Made by a program: the position numbers and the translations under genes. Shown piece after piece: positions 10,194 to 21,559 of a stretch of 64,000 bases of DNA. The notes beneath the pieces were generated by a model, which searched no databases, was not told the origin of the DNA, and worked only from the letters and a program-made list of their open reading frames with translations. Positions within the stretch are counted from its first letter, which is position 1, and each line of letters starts with the position of its first letter. Location: the NCBI RefSeq assembly GCF_000003855.2, contig NW_003101682.1, positions 621,178 to 685,177 on the forward strand. The letters run 5' to 3'. This stretch comes from Blastomyces gilchristii SLH14081. Its lineage: Eukaryota; Ascomycota; Eurotiomycetes; Onygenales; Ajellomycetaceae.

Positions 10194-12861
10194 TCAATTC
10201 AGTTCAACGTAGTTGGCTGGGAAAAGACCACTTCGGCCGTTGTATTCGCCATGCCACCAGTCTTCGTCTGGAAACTCCTGTTTAGGGTGAGGTATATTAG
10301 CCACTTGGTTGCTTTCAGAGAGCGTAAACGCGGACAAAGGCTGGATACGAGCAAGTATGCACAACTTACAATATTGGTGATCGTTGCTCCCTCAGGGAAC
10401 CCAAGTTCATTATCCTCAGCAGCCTCATAATCATACTGGGCCGTTGCTGTTCGTCCAGTTGTAGCCGGCTGTGCACCCCCTCCAGAGCCCGAACCAGATC
10501 CCGACCCAGAAGCCGGAGCGGGTTGGTCTGGCGCTGACGCAAGCTCAACATAGTTTTGAGGGAACAGACCACGGTCGCCACGCGCATTCACTCCCATCCA
10601 CCAGTCATCACTAACCATATCGATTTCGGTGACATACTCGCCCTCAACTAGGTTAATCTCGTTATCCTCTGCTTTTTCATAATCGTATACTACGAGAGCA
10701 CGAGTGGACCCAGATTTCGCCGCTGCAGTCTGTGGTGGTTCTGGGTGGTGTTCGGTTGCACCCGCTTGAGCAACGGCGCGGGCGTCGTCGTGGGCACGTT
10801 CATCGTCTAGGTTTTCTTCGCGGGGAAGCTGGTTCTCAAGGGAACGGACTGGTAATGCAGCAGGCGGCGAATATTGCTCTTCATGTGCATCGGGTATCTT
10901 TTCAGCTGCGGATCCCATACCTACCGGCATCGCTACTCTAATGGGGGAGCCAGGGATAGAAGCGGGAGATTGGGGGGTTGGAGAACGAGGTTGCTGAGGC
11001 GGCGTTGGAATTGGCTGGCCTTGATCTTCATATGGCTCTTCAGGTTCTGTGGGCCGTGATGGAAGGCCGGGAATTGGAACACGAGTGGCGCCAGGTTTAT
11101 TGGAGGTATCCAACCGGGGCGGGGACGGAGCCGAACGTGCATAGTCAGACCCCGGGGCGGTAGTACCCATTGGCGGGGTGTTCGCAAATCTATCACGAAT
11201 AGAGCCAATTCCTCCACGTGGGATATTTCGTTCTTCCTCTTCGTGTTTTGGTGGTGTGTTGGTTTCATCTAGTTCACTGCCAGAACGTTGGTGGCCTGCA
11301 CCACTGCCACCCGTGTGCGTAGTTTGAACTGGCGCCCAGGATTTGCCAGTATATGAACTTTTCCATCCAGCCCCGCCGCTGGACTGGCTTTGCAATGGCT
11401 GTTGGCTTTCAGCAAGCGAAGGGCCGGTTTCCACTGCACCGCCTCTCTCCCGGGCTTTCTTTTCAGCCCATAGCTGTGCCGGTGTTTTCCCCCCTTGATC
11501 AGCGAACGTTCGGCTTGCGCCAGACACTGTGGTAGCGTTTGTGGCTGGGGTTACGCTAAATGCCCCAGGAACCGGAGCTTTCGTACCCGTAAAAGTAGAA
11601 GCGCCCGAAAACTTGTTGGTAACTTTTGGCTTGGGAAGGCTCGTGAGTCGATCCGAAGAAGAGAATGCGGCAGACCGCTCTGCAAGGGTCCTTCGTTCTT
11701 CACTACCGCCTGAGCCTCCAGTTATCGCGGGAGATATATTTCCAGGCGAGGCTTGAGAGCTGCCAGACGGCCTCTGTACTCTTGCTCGGATCGCTGCTAT
11801 GTCTACTTTTCCGACAGGCTCATAGGCACCCTTTACTGGTTCGGGACGATCATCGTTTGACTGACCAGATTCACGCGCCTGTCGGCGAATGGCCGCAATA
11901 TCTACTTTACCAACTGGTTGATAAGCACCTTTGACAACATCGCCTGAAGAAGGTTCGTCCGAATGGCGGGACTCAAACTTCGATGTGCTCGGTTTCTGAG
12001 ACATAATTTCCTGCATGTTTACCTTTGTCGGTTGATACGCAGGTTTGACCTTTTCAAGTTGGGTTCTTGTAACTGGTGGCGCATCTGCTCCCCAGCCATC
12101 GTCGTCAACATTTTCTTGCGTCGGTGCCGCTGCGCGGGGTGTTCCACCCAAAGGTTTAAAGGCACCGCCAGACCGGGATGGAGTAAATACTGGTTTGTAT
12201 GCGACAGTCGGTTTCGTGCTAGATTTAACAGGCGCAGAGGCATCTCCTGCAGAGTATTTTGAACCTGAGGAATCTGCAACTTTCTGTACAATACCTTCTG
12301 GAGTAAGGTCCCGGTCCGAGCGAGCGGAAATTTGAACATGATATCCCTGTCTATGTGTTAGTCAAAGTTACATGTAGCAAGGCCGCCATAACGCACATGT
12401 AGGAGTTTAGAAACAGCAGCCAGATGGCTTGTAAAATATCCTTTTGTTTTCTCCGGGACTCCCTCGCCGCACCAGCCAATCAGGACATTTTTCGGGAGGC
12501 CAGTGTTTGGATCTTTAACCTTCACATACGCAAACTGTATCCTGCCGTCGGAAAAATCCTCGATAAGGTCTTCAAGTTCCCCCTCTGTTCGAATTTGTTA
12601 GCTACGAGGTAAATCCTTATAACAACTGGGCACGAGGCAGAATAAAAGCATACCTCCACTGCTTTGGACCTTCAAAACACTCTCCTTGCCTGCACTATCT
12701 TGCTGGAATGCGTTGACCAAAGGTGTTGATACTGCAAATATCGCCCACTGTCCATATGTCGGTGAAGCTGCAGCCGGGCCAGTTGGAGGTGAAGCCTCTA
12801 CTACAGCTCGGTAGCTTTTCGAGATTGATGGTCCATTGGTGGACAAGTTTAAAGACGCCAT
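10194..12861 (-). CDS. abp1: Actin-binding protein Abp1 (ADF-H and two SH3 domains)
   Basis: Cortical actin-patch protein that links F-actin and the Arp2/3 complex to endocytosis. It is 818 residues from exons 12861-12654, 12584-12397, 12346-10370 and 10277-10194. The ADF-homology domain fills about residues 1-145 (MASLNLSTNGPSISKSY to KNVLIGWCGEGVPEKTKGYF, then HGYHVQISARSDRDLTPEGI). An acidic DDDGWGA piece is followed by three related segments built on [KP][PG]AY[QE]P and KV[DN]; two contain the identical KVDIAAIR. A long Pro/Ser linker leads to tandem SH3 domains: ALVVYDYEKAEDNEINL..DDWWMGV..GLFPQNYVEL and TATAQYDYEAAEDNELGF..DWWHGEYNGRSGLFPANYVEL, joined by Gly-Ser repeats. The last intron splits the second SH3; reading through it would destroy the domain. 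Divergent from the F-box gene. Confidence 0.93.
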
Positions 12862-14462
12862 GATGAGGTGTGGACGGGGTTAACGTATCCGGAGAGATCC
12901 GGAATGATAGAGAAATAAATACCGGCGGCAAATACTTTTAGGCTGCGGAACAGTAAATGATATTGAGTCAACTATTAAATGGCCCAGTTCTCCAGGGATA
13001 TTTCAGCGCAATGGTTGCCTTGGGACTTACGTGGCTCGGTGAACGGGAAGAAGAAAGATGTGGTATAGGAGCTGGGAACCACTTATGCCCCAGAATGCCC
13101 GTCAAGCAGCCCAGAATAGTCCTCCCTCAAGCTGGCGGATGCGAATGGAATGGATATTGCTAAGCTCGGATAGGGAGCCAAATCGGTAACTGGAGCAGGA
13201 GGAGGGCTAGTGAATCTCTAGATCGTTGGGTGAGACCGTGAGGTGCGGAGCCACGTACGAAGGGTATACGATGGACAGGAGTAAAATCAGACCAGAAGAT
13301 ATAGCGTGTAAAGGACCTTATGTAGGGATGTATTCAGGATAAATTCCAATTTGGATAGCTTATTGCTTCCCAAGGGCTGTATTGACTGTGTTGCGTTGAG
13401 GTTCTGGCATTTGCCCGGGAACGAAGGGTGGGGAGTTGTGGGCGCTGAGTAAGACCAATAATGTGGCGCATGACGCCTGAGGCTGACGGAATTCTGTTTA
13501 CCTCTTGTGGCGCAGCAGCTGTGCATAAATCATGTGACTTAATGCCGAGCACCGGGCCGACTCGAGGCCGGCCTGCTTCCCGACACGTGTTCTGATTGGT
13601 CGATAGAGTGAGGCGTGGCCGGACAAACCCCGCTCCGAACTGTCCCGTTTGGGGAATTCCTTTTCAGCCTCCGCTCCTCGTTTTCTTCGATCGCTTTCAA
13701 CCTCCATCAACCAACAACAACCTGCCATCACCCTTCGTTCCAGCTACCATCTCGATCATGCCCAGCGGCCAACATTATTTTATCTAAATATTCTATTTTC
13801 AGGTGTAGGTGTAGCGTGGCTGCCAGCTACATTTATTGCCCCGGTTCTGTTTTCTCGCTGCAACGTTACTCTTGCGCGCTGTTGCCCGATTTCTGTACTC
13901 CTCCAAAGATCAACTTGCGATACACTTTCATTCTCGCTCTCTTGACTCGTCTCTTCGTCTCTCTGTCTCTCTAGGGAATCACATCTTGCCATCATTGGAG
14001 CTGTGATCTTCTCTTTTTTTGCTCTGCCTTGAGGTTTTTGTACCCATATTTCCTGCCTTTCGCGACTTTGCTCTTCTTTTCTTGCCTTCTCGTCCCATCT
14101 AACAACATTTCACTGGTTCTCTTCGAAAGGTGTCTTTGGTTTTGCCAGCTTGTGCTTTTAATTCACCTTGTTCCTCTCTAGCTGGCCGCCTCCCAAGGAG
14201 GATCGATCCAAGTATCCTTGGACTATCGAACGCGTATACTCGGATTGGTCTTTCCTCCTATCCTCTGTTCGGCTCTAGGTGATTCCAAATGGACCTCTTC
14301 TCATGTTGTGTCTGCTTGATTCACCTCTGAGCCTCTATCTTTCTACTCTTCCTCTCCTCGTTCAAGGATATATATACCTTGGAGCGTGATTGTTTTGATC
14401 CCTCTTCGCATTTCTTTTCTTTTGCCAGTCATACCTGCAACCGCAGGCGTTGTTTGGGAGCC
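12862..14462. promoter_or_regulatory. Divergent promoter of abp1 and F-box gene, with long pyrimidine-rich leader
   Basis: 1.6 kb between two divergent starts. A CACGTG (13584-13589) lies just before an inverted CCAAT box (ATTGG, 13595-13599). From about 13,660 to 14,460 the plus strand is strongly C/T-rich with no long ATG-started frame, as in long fungal 5' leaders. Transcript starts were not determined. Confidence 0.4.
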
Positions 14463-17400
14463 ATGCCAGAAGCTATTTCATCACCCGACAGTGACGGCTC
14501 CTCGTTTGATCCATATACATCCGATATCACCGTGGAGCAAACTCATTCATATCAGCAATCCAATGGCTCAGCAGTTGATATGAATGCCTCTCCGAGTTTT
14601 CACCAACAATCTCAGGTTCCTGCTGTATCAACTGATCATGCCGCCGATCTTGAAGACACGAATCTCACAATACATCACCGCTTTCCTAGCCAGCAACGCA
14701 ATGATAATCATACCCATCTGGGCCAGATTCGGAAACGAAAGCGGTCGACAGACGGCTTGGATATGCCCCTACACTCCAGCGAATATCCTGTCGAAACCCT
14801 CCAGGGACTCGGTGGTTCGCCTAGTATGGACTCTCATGAGCCACATGCAGTGGAATTTCCTCAGGATAGCTTCAAACGTTTGAAATCCAACGAACTAAAC
14901 GGGCCATATGTCCCTCCCACGAAGAAGATCCAGAATCAGGGAACAGCGTCTTTTGGATCTATGTTGCCTGGAGAAATATGGCAGCATATCTTTACTTTTC
15001 TTCCTCCTACCACACTAGGTCGCCTTTTGTGTGTGAACAAGACATTCAGGTCCCTTCTCACCCCAAGTGAGGCAGAATTACCGGGCTTTCCTCAAGCGTC
15101 AGGGCTTTTGAAATATCTAAACCCTAATTCCATCTGGTCTGTTTCTCGGAGAGCGTTCCACCCGGGAATGCCACGCCCAATGTCTTTTCTAACAGAATTA
15201 GAAATGTGGAACCTTATCTCTGGAAGCAATTGCCAGCTCTGTGGAAAGCTCAGTTCTTGTTCATCCTTAACTGATAGTACAATATGGGAAGCTGGGCCAG
15301 GCCTAGATGGAGTCAGCATTATATGGCCCTTCGGAATTCGATCCTGCGGAGAATGCATACAGGTCAAATCTGAAAAGGTTCCTCTACCTTACATTCCTAT
15401 CTCATTTTGGTCGGACAACTAACTCGATACTTAGGAAATGGATCTTTTGTTCTCTTCTAATCTGCCATCTATGCTAATCCCATCACTCCCTTTCGCGTTC
15501 TTTACTCCTTCGATGCATTTTATTTCCTCAATAACTTTGCGCAACAATCAGCCCCCAGGCGACATTTCACTGACTAAACGTTTTTACAAAGTCCACATTG
15601 ATGACATGAGGCGTAAGTTTGAGGATGTTAAATCACTTGGCCCTGCCGCTACAGAGGAGTGGATTAAAGGTCTCGAAGGTAATGGCAAAGACAAACTTGC
15701 CGATGCTGCCCGCTGGGAACAATGGGAAGCATCAGGTGGTATTCGATCCGTTAGACTGTCCCGTGGTAACCGCAACGAGGTCACTTGGCGGTTATCTTCC
15801 ATGGACTCGGGTGCAAAGCACCAGCCTGTGGATACCACCTCTGGACATCATTCTGGACATTCTGGAAATTCTACTCCACTCACCAATGACAGAGTTACCA
15901 ATAATGACCAGCGCAGTCCAGCTAGTCTTTCAAATACTTCTGGTAAGCATTTACAGACGGCGGCGCACTGAATTCTCTCCACGACGGCGTCTATTTCATT
16001 GTTATCGGACATCTTTTCTCTTCTTTTCTTTTCTCTTTTTCTTTTCTTTCCCTTTTCCCATCTTTAAATTCATATTTATGAAGCATTGTACTAAATCAAA
16101 CTTTTAGGCTCCAAACTCCCTCCACTTTCCTCGAGTCGCGATTCAAGCCAGCCTCTACCTTCATCGAGTTCCGCACATCACCCACGCACTGAACGTAGCC
16201 TCCGAGAAGTAAACGAAGCGAAAGCAAGCCGCAAAGCAGAAATAGAACGACGCTGTCTGGAGCTTGTACCTCCCTTAACACCCGCTGTTCTGAGCCACAT
16301 GGATTCGTTTTCAGCTGCCATTCAAATTCCACACCCGTTTACTGACCGTGACTGGGATATTTTGAAACCTCGTCTACTATCACAAAGGGATGTTGCTGAA
16401 CGTCGAGAACGTTACAGGATAAAACAGGACCAGCTTCTTCAGGCCAAGTCGGAAGAGCGTCGTCAGCATGACGCACAGTTCAAAGAGGCCAAGGAGCAGC
16501 AGGACAGGGAATGGGATGAAGCCCAAAAGCCTATTCGAGAACGTATGGCCTCGTATGCAGATGAGATAATCCGTGAAGGTTGGCGTGGCGGTGATGCAGT
16601 TACCAAAGAAAAAAGCGCGAAATTTGCGGCTGATGTCCTTATTTACGTCAAGGACAAGTTCTACAGGGACTTGGCTCAGGAGGACGCCAAAGCCCGTAAC
16701 GCAGGAAAACCTATTCCAGAGGATCCTCCAGGTGCTCCACCAACGCGCAAACTGATACTCGAAAATATGAAATTCATATTTGATACCAAGATCAAACCAC
16801 TGACAGAACAGTTTCAAAAAGAACTCTTCTTGTGCAATGGCAATGGCTGCGAAGCAAATACCAAATTTTATGGTTTTGAGGGTGTAATCCAGCATTATGC
16901 TGCCAAACACACCAATGTGCTCAGTTTAGGCAGTGTCGTTGTTCATTGGCGCGCTGAATGGCCTGAACACTCCCCTTTCCATCCCAACCCTACTGCTGCC
17001 AAAGCGCTTTTCTTTGCAATGCCCCGGCCGACTGTGGGGCATACCCTTGGTTACCCCAACCCTGGGGCCATGTATATGCCTGGCTCAGATCAGGGACATC
17101 ATCACCCATCAGATGGAGGGCCGGGCTATCCGCAACCTTCACCTGGACCTTATAATCGCACTCCATATGGAACTCCGTACGCTTATGGATCAGGTCCTTA
17201 TAGACCGCCATCTCCTGCCCCTCCATTTTATCCTAACCAGCCTGCAAGTTTTCCGTATTCGGTACCCCAACCTGGCTATGCCCCCAGCGGGGCTTATGAC
17301 CCGTACGGCCCGCCTCAGCCTCCAAATCCGGTATATGGCTCTCCTTATCCAGGGCAAGCTTATCCGCCGCCATACCCACCACCTCCTGATTCAAGGGCGC

Positions 17401-19718
17401 CTCAGCCATACCAGCCGCCCCCATATCCTCCCCCGACCACCGGACAACCGCAATATTGTGCTCCATACCCCACTAATTCCCATCCACCAAGGAGAGGTGG
17501 AGCCCAAGGGCACAATTCAAACCCCAACAGTCAAGCCTTTGGCATGTACCAAGTCCAGCTTGATGACGTAGCCAAGAATGCCCGCAGCGTTTGGAATGGA
17601 ACCTCGGGTATCAAGGACTTGCCACATAATGTCCGGGCTCATGTCCTCATTCATCATGTTGTTTCCAGGTTTGTGGAAAGGTTTGGTCACGAGCCGCAAT
17701 TGACACTTTTCGCGGATGGGTTAAGCAGCCATGCTCAAATGAGACCAATAAAAAATCTCAGCGGGTTGGTATGCAAAACTTGTAACGACAACGACATTTC
17801 TGGAAGACAGCATCACCATGACGCAGGTCGAACTGACCGCAAGATATATACGCTTCCAGCTCTTGTTAGTCATTTTCAATCCATGCACGTTGATCGTACT
17901 AAGCCGACTGGCCCACATTCTGGGCGCGAACCTCGGTTGCTGGAATGGCAATATGACATGTTACTCGTGCCAGACAATCAAACAATTTCAGAGTTGGTCG
18001 ATGCCCCTGGTATGGACGACGCCAAAATGCAACTAATTTCGGCTGCTTTCCCGTGGGTGTTCCCACAGGCCCCATCAATCAGTCACACACCAGCGTCAAA
18101 CTTGAGCGATAGGAGACGTCCCGAACCCCGCGATTCAAAACAGTCTAAACGTTCTTACCCCGGCAACACTCGCGCCAAATTTGCGGAACAGAAGGCAACA
18201 GAGCCAAAAAGTTTGTCCAGCCCAAACCATGGTCTTGAAGTTGTAGTAGATGACTTCCCTAGATTCGTGGAGTCCCCTGCCAATGATGCCAATCAACCTC
18301 CGGATCCGCCTAAGGACGATGAATATGATCCCCATAGACCTGCCTTCATTGAGCCAGTAAGAGACCAACATGGTCGAGTGGATACCCGCAGATCAAGGCA
18401 AAATCAACCATCCACCATTCCTGCCAAAGACAGGATCCATAATATGCGAGACCAGGACCAGACCTCTAGCAACCGTTATCCAGCTAGAACGAAATTCCAC
18501 CGAGCCCAGCCTAGCGATGTGGATCGTACGAAAGTTTATCCTTATGCCGATCGCCATCAACACCATCAATCTGACCCTTTGTCAAAGCCCGCCTCTCAAT
18601 ATGGAGGCCGCCCACCAAAGTCTGAATACCCCCATTCCGCTGTGAGCGGTTCTGTAACTGCCGAGCCACTTAACGAATCCCAGAAAATTAAAACGCCCGT
18701 GCGGAACGTCTCAGAGGATGGGGAAGTCGAGGAAGCAAGCCATTCGCAAGAGCGTCGCCCTCCGAGAGGGATTCCCCTACATGAAGAAATGACAGATGCA
18801 GAACGATTTTTGAGTAGCTTCGTTCCTGGCCAAGAAACCGAAGAATACAAGAAAGCGCCGTCTCGGGGTTCTGAGCGCCGAACAGATGAAGCTCCTAGGG
18901 GCAAATGGCTTGAGGGCCCAGAGCCTGATGACCGGCGTTGGCGCATTGATGGAGGGACAGCCGAAAGCAGTGTTTCAGGAACTCCCACTCATAGCAAACA
19001 ACGCGGCAATTGGAATAGGGTTAAAAGCCCTACAATTGGAGGGTTCCGTGGTGACTACGAACCCAAGCATGAACACTATGCTTCATCTAGGCACGGTGAC
19101 GAACGGTCTCCAGAACCTACTGATATCCGCCATGGAAGGAAGCCCATTGGGTTCTCAGAACCTCGGCACCAGTCTGATTACCAAACGAGACGCCCTCACA
19201 GCAGATTTGACAGGTATGAAGCGCAAAGACAAGGTTCTCACCGCCCGCGCTCTCGTTCTCCGATCGCCCGTGATTCGCTTCCCGTTGAACCTACATACTA
19301 TCGTGACCGTAGTCCTATGCCACCCCGAGTTCGCCAGCGCCCCGTTTACGCTACCCACGCATCGGATCCATACCATGACAGAGGCCCAACAGAACAAAAT
19401 GTCGCGTACACTCGACTTCCCCCTCGTGGAACTTATCAGTATGTGGAAGAACCAAGATATCTGGAACCACCGTATGACGGTACGGTAGAATATATTCCTG
19501 TCAGAGTTGGTGGGCGAGAACACCAAAACACCAGTGCGTATTATATAGAACGACCCGTGCAGCGAGAAGTATCGAAGGAATATGTCGACTACGAGGTAGA
19601 CTACCCGCGCCAACCCGGGCTAATTGAACCCCAGGGTCAATATTACCCCGGTGAGACAGTCTCTCCAAACGCCCATGGCGGCAGCAGCACAGTGCCTCGC
19701 CATCTCCGATACGGTTAA
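14463..19718 (+). CDS. Large F-box protein with two C2H2-like zinc-finger motifs, fungal-specific
   Basis: Deduced protein of 1,677 residues from exons 14463-15377, 15435-15942 and 16108-19718. An F-box (about residues 163-205, GSMLPGEIWQHIFTFLPPTTLGRLLCVNKTF) suggests a substrate receptor of an SCF ubiquitin ligase. It is followed by a Cys pair region (NCQLCGKL..CGEC). A highly charged helix lies near 565-630, a first C-x4-C-x(n)-H-x4-H element near 716-745 (CNGNGCEANTKFYGFEG..HYAAKH), a Pro/Tyr/Gly-rich linker near 785-935, and a second Cys/His element near 1027-1067 (VCKTCNDND..HFQSMH). The rest is polar, rich in Arg, Pro, Ser and Tyr. The first intron has a weak donor (GTTCCT); a nearby GTCAAA site would shorten the exon by five codons. 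I recognise this as a conserved filamentous-fungal architecture of unknown substrate. Confidence 0.8.
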
Positions 19719-21559
19719 CAAGGTGACTTGACTCTCTTGTTACCTCTCTCGCCGATCCTTTTCTTTCTCTTTCTTAGCATTTTCATGATGCTATCTTCGT
19801 GTTAACTTCAAGAAGGAGAAGAGGTTTCTTGATGTTAGCCTAACATAACAGCGTGTTTTAAAACACACCTGTCAAAGCCATTTATTCTTTTATTTTTTTA
19901 TTTTTTTTCATCTTGTCTTGCACTCTGTCAGTAAAATTACTGCAGTGCTCAACTCTATCAAGAAAGCGAATTTCCTCTCATTCTTTTCCCTCTCTCCTCA
20001 AGCGAGGAGGAACTCTTATCTTTACTGCCATTTTATCTTGTCTTTATTTTTACGCTTTTCTAATCTTTTATTTATCCCAGTTGTTACTCTTTCGTTGCCC
20101 TGTCAGGAAGATGGTCACTTTGTGTGGAAACTTCCACCCTAAACCATTTGAACCTTTTCCCCTGTTATCTATGATCGGGTATCCTCCTGATTCTGCGTGC
20201 CTCTTTCTCAATCGGTATTTTTGGGAGTTACTTTTCCCTCCACGGTTTATATTTTCATCCTTACTGTCTCGTCCCTAACGTATCTTTCGCGGAAATCCCA
20301 AGATTTCTAATTTTTACTTTTGTTTTATCTTATTCCTTCTACTTTTCATAATCATCAATTAGGAAAACTACAAAAGCGAGTGTTTTCATTGCAGTTTTCC
20401 GAACCGTGAGGAGTTCGAACTTGGCGCAAAATAGTGGCCAAACCCCGGTATTATGAGATATATGTTATATATAATCCAGCCTGTCGATTTTGCCACTTAC
20501 TGTATCCTTTTCTTAGGGCAGAAAAAGACGACAACAGCGTCTTGCTTTTGCTATATTGTACTATTTCATGCCGATTCCACTGTTTTTTCTAGTTTTTCCT
20601 TTTCTTCGTGTACGCTCAACATCTTCGTCCCTTTTCATGTAGTTTGCCGTCGTCACAACGGCTCTGTCTAATCGTTAATAATAAGTCCTGTACTATTAGA
20701 TTTTTGTACAGAGCATTGCTATAATTTACCTTATTTATGGAGAATATATTTGGAACAATTTCTTTTTAAGAAAAAAAAATTGAAAATTGAAAATTGAAAA
20801 TAAGTTCAGCCAAGTTCAGCCGGATACTGATATATATAGAGTCTGAGCATATGTAACATTCAGCAGTTACTGTAAGATCTCTTGAATTAATTGAAGGCAT
20901 GTCGACATCTACTATATATTAACAAGTAAGCTAACTCAGTAGAGGCTTCAACAGAGGGAGAGTGGTAACTGTTTTCTGCATAGATTTGATGTAACTTTAG
21001 AGTAATCTAGACAGGCATGCAGAGATTCCTCAGTGTATTGCAATGCTCTCTTTAAAAGGCTCTTGATTTTTGAAAGTATCTATTAGTTGAAAATATATAT
21101 TGTGCCTCCTCCATCAAAAGTAAGTTACTTATAGTTAACTTCCTTTCGTTGGTTGACAGTCGCCTGCAACGCCGTCGTTGGCTGCAGTAAATAGAGTAGT
21201 GTGGCACAGCGCAGAACTTTCACCTTTCTCAGCTTGTCTTCTGTCCCCGTATGTGAGTCACCTTCACACCCTCTCCTTTTCTTTAGTTTCTTCAATTGAC
21301 TCGAGTTTCTGATTGTATAGTTACCGTCTATTTTGCTCCTCTTTCTCTTGTCTTTGCTGTATTATTGTCTTGGCGTTCTGTTGCGCTGCTGTTCATTGCT
21401 CTTCAACTTGTCTCAGCGCGCCAGGTGAGCGAGCTCCTCTCGACGCGCCCCACCCAGTCCATTCTGGCGCTGTGTAATCGTTGGCATGACGTCGACGGGG
21501 AAAGCTTGTGGATACTGACATTGTTCTCCCAGACTCGGACTATTTAATCGCCTGGGCTT
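19719..21559. other. Intergenic: F-box 3' region and AMP deaminase 5' region
   Basis: 1.84 kb, T-rich at the left (probable 3' untranslated region) and with a short tandem AAATTGAAAATTG pattern near 20,775-20,800. The last 350 bp before the next start are C/T-rich like a promoter and leader. No gene recognised; the open frames at 19,910-20,280 and 21,296-21,547 are pyrimidine-rich low-complexity reads. Confidence 0.5.
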
